Positions 8,763 through 17,673 are shown, counted from the stretch's first letter. The stretch is 64,000 nt of DNA from Bacillota bacterium (GCA_023409535.1 JAEYGZ010000038.1:310001-374000), one strand, 5' to 3'. Numbers and translations: made by a program. The notes: generated from the sequence alone by a model not told the origin.

Positions 8763-9084
8763 ACTGCCTTCTCTTTCTTCGCTTACATACCGGCTCACCT
8801 ATGATCTCAGACCATATAATAGCTTCCTGCAGATTTTTTTTCGTAAAATCATAGGGATTGTTCTGCTTATCCTCTCCCCCCGGAGTCAGAAACGAGACTT
8901 CTACTTCAACAGCGGGCTCCTTATTTGTACCGGCATCGGTCGCTGACTTCTGACCTGCTGCCGTCCTGGCCTGCACCGGCCGGGGCTTTGGCTTAATCTG
9001 TGAATCAGGCGGTATCAAAGCATCTTTGATTGTTTTCTTTATTGATGTAAAGTCAATCTTCGTCGGCATATTATTCATAGGCAT
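8752..9084 (-). CDS. Conserved-position small protein of unknown function
   Basis: A 110-residue product with no recognised domain. The middle is rich in Pro, Lys, Ala and Thr and is probably disordered; the C-terminal third (NPYDFTKKNLQEAIIWSEIIGEP) looks like a short ordered helix, and the last residues are strongly basic (CKRRKRRQYGS). There is no signal peptide or membrane segment. A GAGGTG ribosome-binding site lies 5 nt ahead of the ATG. The gene is 19 bp after floA and overlaps the response regulator, so it is probably a true operon member. It occupies the place of yqfB after yqeZ-yqfA in Bacillus, but I see no clear similarity. Confidence 0.7.
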   Translation of the reverse strand: MPMNNMPTKIDFTSIKKTIKDALIPPDSQIKPKPRPVQARTAAGQKSATDAGTNKEPAVEVEVSFLTPGGEDKQNNPYDFTKKNLQEAIIWSEIIGEPVCKRRKRRQYGS

Positions 9085-9103
9085 TCACCTCATTTACTCA
9101 GCG

Positions 9104-10081
9104 CTATTTCATATCCTTTTTATCGTCTACAATAGGCTTCTTTGCTGTCTCGGAGATCTTCTCCCGCATCAAGGTATCCGCCTTGACGTTCTGCATATCA
9201 TAATAATCCATAACCCCCAGCTTACCTTCTTTCAGAGCATATGCCATTGCTTTTGGAACATCCGCCTCTGCTTCAACAACATAAGCACGCATTTCCTGTT
9301 CTTTTGCAACCGCCATTGCTCTTCTCTCCTCGGCCTTTGCCTGGGCGATTTTCTTATCCGCCTCTGCCTGCAGTGTCTGTAATTGCGCACCGATATTTCT
9401 GCCCACATCAATATCTGCGATATCAATGGATAGAATTTCAAAGGCAGTACCGGAATCAAGCCCCTTACTTAAGACACGCTTTGAGATATCGTCCGGATTC
9501 TCAAGTACTTCCTTGTGAGATTGCGCCGAGCCTACCGTAGTTACAATACCTTCACCAATTCTTGCAAGAACGGTGGCTTCTCCCGCACCGCCAACCAGTC
9601 GCTCCAGGTTCGCCCTAACGGTTACTCTTGCTTTTACAAGCAATTCTATACCATCCTTGGCAACAGCGGATACATTGGAGGTTTCAATTACCTTCGGATT
9701 AACACTCATTTTTACCGCATCAAACACGTCTCGTCCGGCCAGATCAATGGCAGCCGCTTTTTCAAATTGCAGGTCGATGCCGGCTCTTTCAGAAGCTACC
9801 AGTGCATTTACAACACTATCTACATTACCGCCGGCCAGATAGTGTGCCTCAAGCTGGTTTACATTTACCTCCAGACCTGCTTTCGTTGCTTTAATTAACG
9901 GAAGAACGATCCTTGACGGAATAACACGTCTTAATCTCATACCGATCAGGTTAAATACGCTAACCTTAACGTTTGCTGCCAGGGATGAGATCCATAAACC
10001 AATCGGTACAAAAGTAAAAAATAAAACAATCAATAAACAGATGATACCAATTAATATTACTAATCCAATTGTTTGTGCCAT
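9104..10081 (-). CDS. floA: Flotillin-like protein FloA
   Basis: This 325-residue protein matches the FloA/YqfA (UPF0365) family over its whole length. A hydrophobic hairpin occupies about residues 5-35, followed by the SPFH-type domain (RMRRVIPSRIVLPLIKATKAGLEVN-like region, AKDGIELLVKARVTVRANLERLVGG) and the Glu/Ala-rich coiled-coil C-terminus (AQAKAEERRAMAVAKEQEMRAY). FloA scaffolds functional membrane microdomains in Firmicutes. It follows the short NfeD gene by 33 bp, the normal partnership. Here the pair sits inside a two-component operon. In Bacillus the pair is under a cell-envelope-stress sigma factor; no such promoter was recognised here. Confidence 0.96.
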   Translation of the reverse strand: MAQTIGLVILIGIICLLIVLFFTFVPIGLWISSLAANVKVSVFNLIGMRLRRVIPSRIVLPLIKATKAGLEVNVNQLEAHYLAGGNVDSVVNALVASERAGIDLQFEKAAAIDLAGRDVFDAVKMSVNPKVIETSNVSAVAKDGIELLVKARVTVRANLERLVGGAGEATVLARIGEGIVTTVGSAQSHKEVLENPDDISKRVLSKGLDSGTAFEILSIDIADIDVGRNIGAQLQTLQAEADKKIAQAKAEERRAMAVAKEQEMRAYVVEAEADVPKAMAYALKEGKLGVMDYYDMQNVKADTLMREKISETAKKPIVDDKKDMK

Positions 10082-10114
10082 AAATATACCTTCTTTCTAT
10101 GTAATTATTATTCG

Positions 10115-10597
10115 CTACTTTATTGCCTTCACAATCAGTTTGGAGCCTTGAACCTTATAGATCACAAGCTTTGTATCCTTTAAGATATACTTACCTTCCG
10201 AGATGACGTCAAATTCCACTCCGTCAAAATCAGCCGTTCCGGAGGGTCTTAAATCAGTAATAGCTATTCCCTGTTTGCCCAATAAATATTTCAGGTCGTT
10301 TGCACTGATAAAGCCTTTTTCTTTTTTCTGCTCATCCTTTAATATCAAAGGTGACCTTAGCTTTGCCTTTGACAGCAGTCCAAGAATAATGGCAAACATA
10401 ATTCCAAGTAATGTAAGAATCACCAGCGCAATAACCGCTCCTTCCACAAAGGAATCCGAGACAAGAAAAATTGCAACAACAAGACAGATGATTCCGGCCA
10501 CACCAGGAACGGAAATACCCGGTATTATCATTTCAATACCGACCAGAATGAAGCCGGCGATAAAGAGTATGATCGCAATAACAAGAGCTGTTTCCAT
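10115..10597 (-). CDS. Short NfeD-like membrane protein
   Basis: The product of about 160 residues has three or four hydrophobic segments in the first 85 residues (METALVIAIILFIAGFILVG, then VAGIICLVVAIFLVSD and AVIALVILTLLGIMFAIIL) and a C-terminal soluble domain of about 60 residues (GKQGIAITDLRPSGTADFDG ... FDVISEGKYI) that fits the OB fold of NfeD proteins. NfeD1b-type proteins associate with flotillins in the membrane. The start at 10597 is set by an AGGAGG 9 nt upstream; the open frame extends further but without a start signal. It lies directly ahead of floA. Confidence 0.9.
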   Translation of the reverse strand: METALVIAIILFIAGFILVGIEMIIPGISVPGVAGIICLVVAIFLVSDSFVEGAVIALVILTLLGIMFAIILGLLSKAKLRSPLILKDEQKKEKGFISANDLKYLLGKQGIAITDLRPSGTADFDGVEFDVISEGKYILKDTKLVIYKVQGSKLIVKAIK

Positions 10598-10768
10598 ATC
10601 AAATATCCTCCTTTCATAAGACCTGAGCATAAAGTATACTTTTGATATTACTATACTCCGGATTCCGATAAAGGGAATACATACTCTCCAAGTTATGCAT
10701 CTTTCTATCCAGAATGTCATTCCAAGGTTATGAAATATCATGAGAATAATTATAATACTGTGTCAGGC

Positions 10769-11596
10769 TCATACAGCCTTTGGCAATTCCAGATAAAAGC
10801 TGGTCTTCTCCTTATTGGAAGTCACCTGGATCGTACCTCCTGCCTCCTTAACAATCTGAGCCACGATATACAATCCCATCCCATGATCCTGCTCTTTTTT
10901 TGTCGAATAGCCTTGTTTAAAGATATTTTCCAGTTGATTCTTTGATATCTCCGGTCCGTTGTTATAGATCAGGAAGGTATAGAACTGCTTCTCTTCTCCG
11001 ATTTCAACACATAGCTTTTTATCCGTCTGTTCGGACTCCGAAAGCGCGGTAATGCCATTATCAATAATATTTGCCAGTACCTTGCATAAGTTCCAGGGTT
11101 CCAACGGCATGTTTTTCAAATCGGATTTTATTTCAAGAAACAAATCAATCTTTTTCTGCTCCGCCGCCTGAGCCTTGGCCTGCAAAAGTGCATTGACCAC
11201 CGGATGGGCCGTCTTCAGGGCTTTGCTGATCTTCATGATATCTTTGAATACCGGGTCAATATACCGTTTTGCTTCCTCGTACTCACCAAGCTCCATCAGT
11301 CCGTATATTACCTGAAAATGATTGAGATAATCATGCCTTTGGGCTCTCAGTCTGGTATTCAAGTCCTCCAAATCCCGAAGACTGTCTGTGAAATTATCTT
11401 CCTTATACCGGCTTGCAAAATAGAGTCCCAATATTGTTATAAAAGTGCTGAACAGCATTAATCCAAGCGTCAGATATACATAGATACTGATATTATCCAT
11501 GAGGGTATTTCCAAGAACAATCCATATAATTAAGCCCAGAAAAAACTGCAGGAGGTTAATTATCATCAGTCCGACTACCATCTTCTTAACACTCAT
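10769..11596 (-). CDS. Sensor histidine kinase, SpoOB/GHKL type
   Basis: A 275-residue membrane kinase. Two transmembrane segments lie at about residues 5-27 and 33-60 with almost no external loop, so it is probably an intramembrane-type sensor. The phospho-acceptor region RLRAQRHDYLNHFQVIYGL carries His in an RHDxxNH context, as in the SpoOB-type dimerisation domain of DcuS/CitA and Agr-like kinases. The ATPase domain has N-box ANIIDNGITAL and G-box HGMGLYIVAQI. Its natural partner in this run is the LytTR regulator at 8022-8762. A gap of 172 bp separates it from the NfeD gene, so an internal promoter is possible. Confidence 0.9.
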   Translation of the reverse strand: MSVKKMVVGLMIINLLQFFLGLIIWIVLGNTLMDNISIYVYLTLGLMLFSTFITILGLYFASRYKEDNFTDSLRDLEDLNTRLRAQRHDYLNHFQVIYGLMELGEYEEAKRYIDPVFKDIMKISKALKTAHPVVNALLQAKAQAAEQKKIDLFLEIKSDLKNMPLEPWNLCKVLANIIDNGITALSESEQTDKKLCVEIGEEKQFYTFLIYNNGPEISKNQLENIFKQGYSTKKEQDHGMGLYIVAQIVKEAGGTIQVTSNKEKTSFYLELPKAV

Positions 11597-11631
11597 GCAG
11601 AATTCCTCCCGGCCTTTGTAATATATTATCC

Positions 11632-12360
11632 TTATTTTATCTTTCGCCTGATCCCATTATTTTTTCCTGCAAGCAACAGCCCTGCTCCCATTATAAGCGC
11701 GGCGCCTGCCCAGACGATGCTCATATCTTCCTCCCCTGTCCTGGGAAGGATGGATTTCGCCCATTCTTCATTATATAGCTTCATATAATCCGTTATGATG
11801 GTGACTGCTTCCTGTCTCATATCCATAGTAAGCTCGCTGTTGTTTAAAATTGGCCGGATGCTTAAATCCCACAGATTCTGATCCATATGGCTCATGGCAT
11901 CTGCCAGCGCTGCGATGATCGCTGCCGTAAAACTGCCGGGAAGCTTTTCTTCTGCCCTTTTTAAATAATCCGCTGAAGGATTCGCCTCAAAATAATAATC
12001 CAAGGTCCTCATGTAACCGATACAAAAAAGCTGATCTCCGCTCAGAATATCCGGGTCCAGGCCTTCAAAGGTGGTATCGTATATGTAATCAATATAAAGT
12101 TCTGCGTTGTGCTTATTCTCCGGTCCCCAGGAAAGAGCGTTGATCACCGCAGCTTTTATATCGATGGGATTTGATTCATCTGCAAGGAAATCCGCAATCT
12201 TTTGATTGACCTCGCCGCTTTCCGCTGCTTCACTGACGATTGCGACATCCGCATAAGCCCTGTGAAAGTCTGTAGACGTGATAGGCGAATCCGCCTGAAC
12301 TGTCTTTGGGAATAAAATTACTCCGATGATGACGCCGATTCCTGTAATCCACTTTTTCAT
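11632..12360 (-). CDS. LPXTG cell-wall-anchored protein, unknown function
   Basis: The 242-residue product has a Sec signal peptide (MKKWITGIGVIIGVILF with likely cleavage after VQA), a helical acidic middle domain of about 180 residues with no recognised family, and a complete sortase sorting signal: LPRTGEE near residue 206, a hydrophobic segment and a basic tail (RRKIK). It should therefore be covalently attached to peptidoglycan. The start at 12360 is chosen because the signal peptide begins there; a longer frame to 12432 adds an implausible extension. It lies 36 bp upstream of the sensor kinase and may supply an extracellular component for that system, which is inference from position only. 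Confidence 0.82.
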   Translation of the reverse strand: MKKWITGIGVIIGVILFPKTVQADSPITSTDFHRAYADVAIVSEAAESGEVNQKIADFLADESNPIDIKAAVINALSWGPENKHNAELYIDYIYDTTFEGLDPDILSGDQLFCIGYMRTLDYYFEANPSADYLKRAEEKLPGSFTAAIIAALADAMSHMDQNLWDLSIRPILNNSELTMDMRQEAVTIITDYMKLYNEEWAKSILPRTGEEDMSIVWAGAALIMGAGLLLAGKNNGIRRKIK

Positions 12361-12445
12361 AATAGCCTCCTTCTGAGTATAAAATATAAACTTGTCCCGA
12401 TCATCGGGATACACATTTATATTATACATCAAACGGAGGAAAATA

Positions 12446-12700
12446 CTACCTTATTTTGTCTGCCTCCAATATTCCATTGAGGAAGGTATGGGGATATTGG
12501 GCACCGCATTTATTACATTCGATATAGGTCTTACTCTCCTTTTGTTCTCTCCTGTCATATAAGTAAGACGCAAATTCCTCCGAGTTTTTAAGCCCCGGGG
12601 CATCCTGGTCAAGAACATAGGAATACACATAGCTGGCTTCATATCGAAGCGTCATATTCTGATTATTGCAAATTGGGCATCTATATATCGTTTCATTCAT
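12446..12700 (-). CDS. Small zinc-ribbon-like protein
   Basis: This 84-residue protein has two CxxC knuckles, CPICNNQ near residue 8 and CNKCGAQ near residue 62, a spacing that fits a zinc ribbon. The rest is acidic and shows no known domain. A GGAGGA site precedes the ATG. It is the first gene of the minus-strand run that continues through the LPXTG protein, kinase, NfeD and FloA. Confidence 0.7.
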   Translation of the reverse strand: MNETIYRCPICNNQNMTLRYEASYVYSYVLDQDAPGLKNSEEFASYLYDRREQKESKTYIECNKCGAQYPHTFLNGILEADKIR

Positions 12701-12918
12701 TTTATTGTCCTCCGGTATATTCTTTCCTCTTTTCTTAGTATCACATGAAATCCAAAAAGATATGTAAAGAGAACATCAAAGATTTGATTTGCCTCGGAAA
12801 AACACCTTCAAAAGGGGATTATTATTAACTGTTAACAATAATTTAACTTATTTTTACTATATTTCAAGGAGGAAGTATTATATACTGATATTGATCATAA
12901 AATGCTTTGCGGACCCTA

Positions 12919-12947
12919 TTGAATCTGCAAAAAATTGGTGTTATATT
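12919..12947 (+). promoter_or_regulatory. Promoter of the 62-residue protein gene
   Basis: TTGAAT (12919-12924) and TATATT (12942-12947) are separated by 17 bp and lie about 20 bp ahead of the start codon. The ribosome-binding site GGAGGTGG follows directly. Confidence 0.6.
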
Positions 12948-12968
12948 ATAACTATGGAGGTGGTTATT

Positions 12969-13157
12969 ATGTTTAAGAAAGATAATAAATCTGAATCTTC
13001 AAAGAAAGCAATTAAGAAAATGAATTCTATGTCTTATGATGAACATTTTACCAGAACTACCGATTCTATCGATCTTGCGAAAAATCCGAAATTTGTTGAT
13101 CTGGGGGATGGTACATCACCCCGGAAAGAAAGCGAGCTGGAAAAATTCACAAAATAA
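12969..13157 (+). CDS. Small basic/polar protein of unknown function
   Basis: A 62-residue polar protein with a Lys/Ser-rich N-terminus (MFKKDNKSESSKKAIKKMNS) and no Cys or hydrophobic segment. The start is supported by GGAGGTGG 7-8 nt upstream and by a well-spaced promoter. A bidirectional terminator follows. It stands alone on the plus strand between two minus-strand operons. Function is unknown. Confidence 0.7.
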   Translation: MFKKDNKSESSKKAIKKMNSMSYDEHFTRTTDSIDLAKNPKFVDLGDGTSPRKESELEKFTK

Positions 13158-13191
13158 TAATATTAAACTTAACTAATACGCTGAAAGAAAA

Positions 13192-13232
13192 GAGCTGCTT
13201 CCCCCACGAATTCATTTGTGGGGAAACAGCTC
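13192..13232. terminator. Bidirectional terminator between convergent genes
   Basis: GAGCTGCTTCCCCCACGAA pairs imperfectly with the segment ending CAGCTC at 13232. T-rich tracts follow on both strands. It separates the small plus-strand gene from the end of the sugar operon. Confidence 0.75.
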
Positions 13233-13264
13233 CTTTCTTATAGCCGAAAATTATAAAAGCAGAT

Positions 13265-14146
13265 CTACTTTAACTCCCCTGCCCTGATTCCGGCAATATC
13301 CCGATAGGTAATCATCTTAATCCCGGCGTCCTTAAGCGCGTAGCGGTAATCCTCATCCTTCATCAGCTGATATTCATGCACACGCCTCTGCCAGGTGGGA
13401 TTAATGAATTTAATTTCTTCTGTTTCAAGGGAAGGATGGATATAGGTTTCAGAGATACCCTCCGGTAAATGATACATTTTATGGATCATCATTTGCTTAA
13501 AGCTCTCATAGGTTTCCCCCTCTTCCGGCGCATACGGATGTGTCAGCAGATAGTCCGGCGTAAGTATTCCCAGTGCATCGGCCTGATCGGCAATCCTCTT
13601 TATGAAGGCCAATATCTCAGGAGAATCAAGCGGCCCTAATATGGCGTCCTCCTTGAAATAATTGCGGAAAAACCGGAACGGTAATTTACCGTAGCGGGAA
13701 CAGTATTCAAATACCGTGGGAAGATAGCATTCGCCTTCCAGCCCATACAGGCTGCCCATATGATTATCCACGTGGGATAGCTTTAGACCGTAACCAAGAC
13801 ATTTCTCAAACTGCGCTTCAATCTCCTTCTTCACATCCTCTGTCTTTGCACGCGCCAGAAAATCAGCGCAGCCTGCATATAAGAAGCCCTTTTCATCCTC
13901 CAGGGAGGCCAGGCGGGTCAGGCTTCTTGATTTCATATTCGCCCATTCGCTGGTAAAGGTAAGGTGCAAGCCGACATTATCAATCTTATTGCGAAGGCAC
14001 CAGTCGGCTGCTTCCTCAAACCCGGGTGCAACCGGCATGATGGTCGCCGAAGATATCAAATGGTGATCCAAAAGTTCAAAGATCGCTTCATTTACGGATG
14101 TACATTGACCAAAATCATCTGTGTTCATGATAAGATAACGTTTCAT
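13265..14146 (-). CDS. ChbG/YdjC-family carbohydrate deacetylase
   Basis: This 293-residue cytosolic enzyme shows the YdjC-family hallmarks: NTDDFGQ at residues 7-13 (metal-binding Asp pair), VGLHLTFTSEW near residue 58 and the HVDNHMGS motif near residue 127. The family removes acetyl groups from N-acetylated sugars; E. coli ChbG deacetylates chitobiose-6-phosphate so that the GH4 enzyme ChbF can cleave it. Here it is the last gene of an operon that also holds a GH4 glycosidase and a BadF-type kinase, which makes a chitobiose-like or other aminosugar substrate plausible. It lies 66 bp after the kinase. Confidence 0.9.
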   Translation of the reverse strand: MKRYLIMNTDDFGQCTSVNEAIFELLDHHLISSATIMPVAPGFEEAADWCLRNKIDNVGLHLTFTSEWANMKSRSLTRLASLEDEKGFLYAGCADFLARAKTEDVKKEIEAQFEKCLGYGLKLSHVDNHMGSLYGLEGECYLPTVFEYCSRYGKLPFRFFRNYFKEDAILGPLDSPEILAFIKRIADQADALGILTPDYLLTHPYAPEEGETYESFKQMMIHKMYHLPEGISETYIHPSLETEEIKFINPTWQRRVHEYQLMKDEDYRYALKDAGIKMITYRDIAGIRAGELK

Positions 14147-14211
14147 AAAGCATCCCCCTATATAATCATGTATGCAGTATTCAACTGCACCATTGTGTCT
14201 TATCTAAAATG

Positions 14212-15210
14212 CTACTTGTTATGTATTGCCACATGATTGGTTATCAGGAAGCGCTGCTCCGGTGTTGCCGGATGGCTTTGAGCCAATTCCAGCGCCCAGA
14301 TAATCGCTCCGGTGGCCGGTATTACCTCCAGCATAATCGGTTCTATCAGATTACCGGAATACTTTTTAACACATTCTTTAAAATGTGTTATCAATAGCGG
14401 ACACCCTGATTTAATCCAGACGGACCCGGCAAGAATTACCTCCGGAATATTTTTAAAATGCAGCGCCGACATACAGCCTGCAACTGACTTTGCCAGCTGG
14501 TCTGCCACTTCACGGACAATATCCTTTGCGACTTTATCTCCTTCATTCGCTGCTGCAAATAAGAGCATTAATATCTCTTTATCAAGCTGCCTCTGATAGT
14601 AGAATTTCTCACTGATCGCATTCAGCAGTTCATGTGGATCACTGATCTCAAATAATTTCATAATCCGTTCTGTCAATACCGTACCGGCTCCGCATCTGAA
14701 ATAATAATCATATACAGCTCTGACGGCCATGCTTGCTATGAAGCCTCCGCCTGCGCTGTCCCCTGTGGCATAACCGATCCCGCCTATTTGAAGGATTTCT
14801 CCCTTTTCATTCATACCGGATACAACCGTTCCCGTTCCGTTGATTGAGCAGATTCCAATCCCTGAAGGACAGCCTGCCTTAATTCCAAGAACGGAATCAT
14901 TGGTCACAGCGAATTTTTTTATGCCTGCTTTTTGTAATATCTCTGTTATTTTTGTAAGCTGTGAAGGTGTATCAATCCCCGCCAGTCCAAAAGCTGCTGC
15001 TACCTGGGATTTTTGAACGGAATGCTTCGCCAGTAATGCTTCCAAATCAGATAACATGGTTTTCTCAACTTCCTCAAATCCGCCGGGTAATACTTCATGG
15101 CTTCTGCTGCCGACCCGGAGGGTATCAACCCATTCTCCCTCTGCAGTAAAGAGCAGATAATCCGTCTTTGTACCTCCGCCGTCCACTCCTATCAGGTATT
15201 TCGTTTCCAT
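14212..15210 (-). CDS. BadF/BcrA-type sugar kinase (N-acetylglucosamine kinase-like)
   Basis: The protein of about 332 residues belongs to the ASKHA ATPase fold. YLIGVDGGGTKTDYLLF at the N-terminus is the phosphate 1 motif, GICSINGTGTVVSG the phosphate 2 motif, GYATGDSAGGGFIA a substrate-site motif and EVILAGSVW the adenosine motif. These match the BadF/BadG/BcrA family that includes mammalian and bacterial N-acetylglucosamine kinases. The start at 15210 has AAGGGG 7 nt upstream, better spaced than the in-frame ATG at 15216. It begins 12 bp after the GH4 stop codon. It probably phosphorylates the sugar brought in by the neighbouring symporter, giving the substrate for GH4. Confidence 0.85.
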   Translation of the reverse strand: METKYLIGVDGGGTKTDYLLFTAEGEWVDTLRVGSRSHEVLPGGFEEVEKTMLSDLEALLAKHSVQKSQVAAAFGLAGIDTPSQLTKITEILQKAGIKKFAVTNDSVLGIKAGCPSGIGICSINGTGTVVSGMNEKGEILQIGGIGYATGDSAGGGFIASMAVRAVYDYYFRCGAGTVLTERIMKLFEISDPHELLNAISEKFYYQRQLDKEILMLLFAAANEGDKVAKDIVREVADQLAKSVAGCMSALHFKNIPEVILAGSVWIKSGCPLLITHFKECVKKYSGNLIEPIMLEVIPATGAIIWALELAQSHPATPEQRFLITNHVAIHNK

Positions 15211-15222
15211 TCGCATTCCCCT

Positions 15223-16509
15223 TTAATTAAATTTGAACTGCGGAAGATAAGCCTTATGTGCCTGCTTCATCTCTTCATAGCATGCCTTTGCCTTATGATA
15301 ATCTCCCATCAGCGGATGAATTAATAATGCTTTCATCGCCTCGCTGTCATCTCCGTGAAGTGCAGCCAGCACCGTATGGCGCTCATAGGCTTTTACTGTT
15401 TGCATCATATCAATGACATGCCGGTTTTTAAAATTACGGATCGGAACAGGCGTTACCCCATTCTTCCCTACGATTGCTGAAATCTCTACCGAATCATCCG
15501 GGGCCATAAATTCCAATGCATTCCGGTTTAATATATTTACAACATGAATCTCCTGCTTATCGTTAAAAATCGCATCTACCAATGAAATAGCAGCCTCCGA
15601 ATAACGGGCTCCGCCCCGTTTTTCAAGCTCCTTTGGCTTTTCAGCCAGGGATAAATCAGAGTATTGGGCAAGCAGCTGTTCTTCGATTTCCAGGCAGACC
15701 TCACCGCGGCATTTCTCTTCCTCCATAAGATGCTTTAATTTATCTTCTCTGAAATAAAAATATTCAAGATAAGAGGAGGGGATGGCTTCAATCGTCTGGA
15801 TCAGTTCCGGGCTGAAGCCCTGCAGAGGGATATTTTTCATTCCCTGACCCTGGACTCCCCGGGACAGTGCTGCTTTAAACAGGTCTTCTTCTCCCTTTTT
15901 TATACCTGTGATAAAGCTAAGATGATTAATACCTACGTATTCAATCTTCAGCTCCTTAACGCCCAGAGCATTCTCCACTCCGGAAATCATATTAATAGGG
16001 CAATTACATAATCCTATGCTTTTAATTTTTGTATGATTTTGCAGCATTTGCGCTAAGATGCCGGAAGGGTTGGAGAAGTTAATCAGCCAGGCCTCCGGAC
16101 AAAGCCGCTCCATCTGTTTTGCGATATCGTAGATTACCGGAATGGTACGCAATGCTTTAAAGAAACCGCCGATCCCGGTGGTCTCCTGGCCAATCAGCCC
16201 GTATTTAAGCGGTATTTTTTCATCAAGTATTCTGCACGCTAATTTTCCTACCCTGATCTGCGCCAGAACAAAGTCTGCCTGCTCCAATGCTTCCTGAAGA
16301 TTTTCTGTAAGTACGGTATTTATCTTAAGTCCTGCTTTTTCCACCATTCGTTTGCTTAAGTTTCCGACGATCTCCAGCTTTCTTTGATCGATATCCATCA
16401 GATACAAGTCGGTTACCGGAAGGGAAGAACAGCGCAGTATAATCCCTTCGATCAACTCCGGTGTGTAGGTGCTCCCCGCACCGATGATTGTTAGTTTCAA
16501 TTTTGACAT
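15223..16509 (-). CDS. GH4 family 6-phospho-beta-glucosidase-like enzyme
   Basis: At 428 residues this is a full-length GH4 glycosidase. The Rossmann motif KLTIIGAGSTYTPELIEG binds NAD; INFSNPSG and GLCNCPINM (metal-binding Cys) and YVGINHLSFI (metal-binding His) are the family signatures. GH4 enzymes use NAD+ and a divalent metal in an oxidation-elimination mechanism on phosphorylated disaccharides. The closest recalled types are the 6-phospho-beta-glucosidases (CelF/ChbF, LicH). It sits between LacI and the kinase in one operon. Because there is no PTS gene nearby, its phosphorylated substrate must be produced by the adjacent kinase or elsewhere. Confidence 0.9.
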   Translation of the reverse strand: MSKLKLTIIGAGSTYTPELIEGIILRCSSLPVTDLYLMDIDQRKLEIVGNLSKRMVEKAGLKINTVLTENLQEALEQADFVLAQIRVGKLACRILDEKIPLKYGLIGQETTGIGGFFKALRTIPVIYDIAKQMERLCPEAWLINFSNPSGILAQMLQNHTKIKSIGLCNCPINMISGVENALGVKELKIEYVGINHLSFITGIKKGEEDLFKAALSRGVQGQGMKNIPLQGFSPELIQTIEAIPSSYLEYFYFREDKLKHLMEEEKCRGEVCLEIEEQLLAQYSDLSLAEKPKELEKRGGARYSEAAISLVDAIFNDKQEIHVVNILNRNALEFMAPDDSVEISAIVGKNGVTPVPIRNFKNRHVIDMMQTVKAYERHTVLAALHGDDSEAMKALLIHPLMGDYHKAKACYEEMKQAHKAYLPQFKFN

Positions 16510-16603
16510 AGCGAATCTCCTTTTTCATTATAGTTTTGAACATGGTTTATCGTTAACTGTTAATTTTTCTCCGTCTGACACATGAATAAATTTCGTAATC
16601 TCC

Positions 16604-17599
16604 TTAAACTAATTTCTTCATCGTTGAATCTTTAATCATAATTTTAGGCGGAAATTTCATTGCGTAGGCTCCCACCTTCTGTTGATCCAGCAGTGCCATC
16701 AGCTGTTCGACCGCACATTCCGCAATTTCCTCTGCCGGTTGTCTTACCGAGGTGATATGCGGTTCATAGCTATTTGCCAGACTGCTGTCATCATAGCCGC
16801 AGACCGATAAGTCCCGGGGTACTTTTAAGCCAAGATCCTTCGCTGCATTGATTGCTCCCAGCGCGATATGATCATCAAAAGCAAAGACTGCGGAAGGAAG
16901 ACTGCCTTCTGCGTTCCATTTCATAATCGACTGATAGCCGGTCATCTGGTCATATTGCCCGTATTCCATGGCAAAAGGTTGCAGGGAGGCTTCCGTCAGT
17001 GCCTTATATGCCCCGATCTGCCGCTCCATCGTGGATAATGCATAAGCCTTCGCTCCAATCAATCCAATCTGTGTATGTCCAAGCTCTATCAGATGCTTTG
17101 CAGCTAAATACCCGCCGGTTACGTTATCTGTCATAATTGAAGTGATATCCTCATTCATCGTCTGGTTATCAATCACCACAAAGGGTAATTTCCTGGTTTT
17201 TAAGATATCGATATAATATTTTTCTTTGTTGGGAACCATTAAAATGGCTCCGTCTACCCGGCGCTGGCCGAGAAAAGCCGTATTAAAGGTATCCTCCTTG
17301 CCGTCACACATGGATAAGGTCAGTAAAAATCCTCTCTGCAACAGCTGTTCATTCACTTCTTTAATAACACTTCCAAAGAAATCATCACTGAGATCAGATA
17401 CAAACATAGCAATGACAAATGTTTTTCCTGTTGCAAGAGTTCTTGCAGCCGCACTTGGAACGTACCCAAGTTCTTCAATTACCTCCTGGACCCTTCTGCG
17501 GTTGCTTTCCCGGACATTCGGCGCATTACTGATTACTCTTGAGACAGTAACATAAGATAAGCCTGATTTTTTCACAACATCTTCTATGGTTACCTTCAT
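16604..17599 (-). CDS. LacI-family transcriptional regulator
   Basis: This 331-residue repressor has the LacI helix-turn-helix (VTIEDVVKKSGLSYVTVSRVISN, given here as positions 3-25), the hinge helix with AARTLATGK, and a periplasmic-binding-like effector domain (AIMFVSD-like start, ending ISVRQPAEEIAECAVEQL). The start at 17599 follows GGAGGA; the open frame goes 4 codons further to a TTG that overlaps the ribosome-binding site. It divides the divergent symporter gene from the catabolic operon and is probably co-transcribed with GH4, kinase and deacetylase. Two copies of a semi-palindromic site with a central CG, the usual LacI-type operator form, flank the divergent intergenic region, suggesting autoregulation. 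Confidence 0.92.
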   Translation of the reverse strand: MKVTIEDVVKKSGLSYVTVSRVISNAPNVRESNRRRVQEVIEELGYVPSAAARTLATGKTFVIAMFVSDLSDDFFGSVIKEVNEQLLQRGFLLTLSMCDGKEDTFNTAFLGQRRVDGAILMVPNKEKYYIDILKTRKLPFVVIDNQTMNEDITSIMTDNVTGGYLAAKHLIELGHTQIGLIGAKAYALSTMERQIGAYKALTEASLQPFAMEYGQYDQMTGYQSIMKWNAEGSLPSAVFAFDDHIALGAINAAKDLGLKVPRDLSVCGYDDSSLANSYEPHITSVRQPAEEIAECAVEQLMALLDQQKVGAYAMKFPPKIMIKDSTMKKLV

Positions 17600-17614
17600 G
17601 AATTCCTCCAATAC

Positions 17615-17628
17615 TATATACGCATATA
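17615..17628. promoter_or_regulatory. Candidate LacI-type operator, copy 1
   Basis: TATATACGCATATA, a near-palindrome with central CG, lies between the repressor promoter -10 and its ribosome-binding site. It is the exact reverse complement of the copy at 17771-17784. Confidence 0.7.
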
Positions 17629-17643
17629 ATTTTGTCTGTAAAT

Positions 17644-17673
17644 AGAATACACCAATTTTGTTTTCTATGTCAA
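17644..17673 (-). promoter_or_regulatory. Promoter of the LacI gene and sugar operon
   Basis: TTGACA (17668-17673) and TATTCT (17644-17649) on the minus strand are separated by 18 bp. Operator copy 1 lies 15-30 bp downstream of the -10, where a bound repressor would block transcription. Confidence 0.7.

Noticed and set aside
12820..16560. GTTAACTGTTAA-like strings near 12829 and 16551 as a shared operator
   Set aside because: Both are short and AT-rich, differ in context and would be expected by chance.
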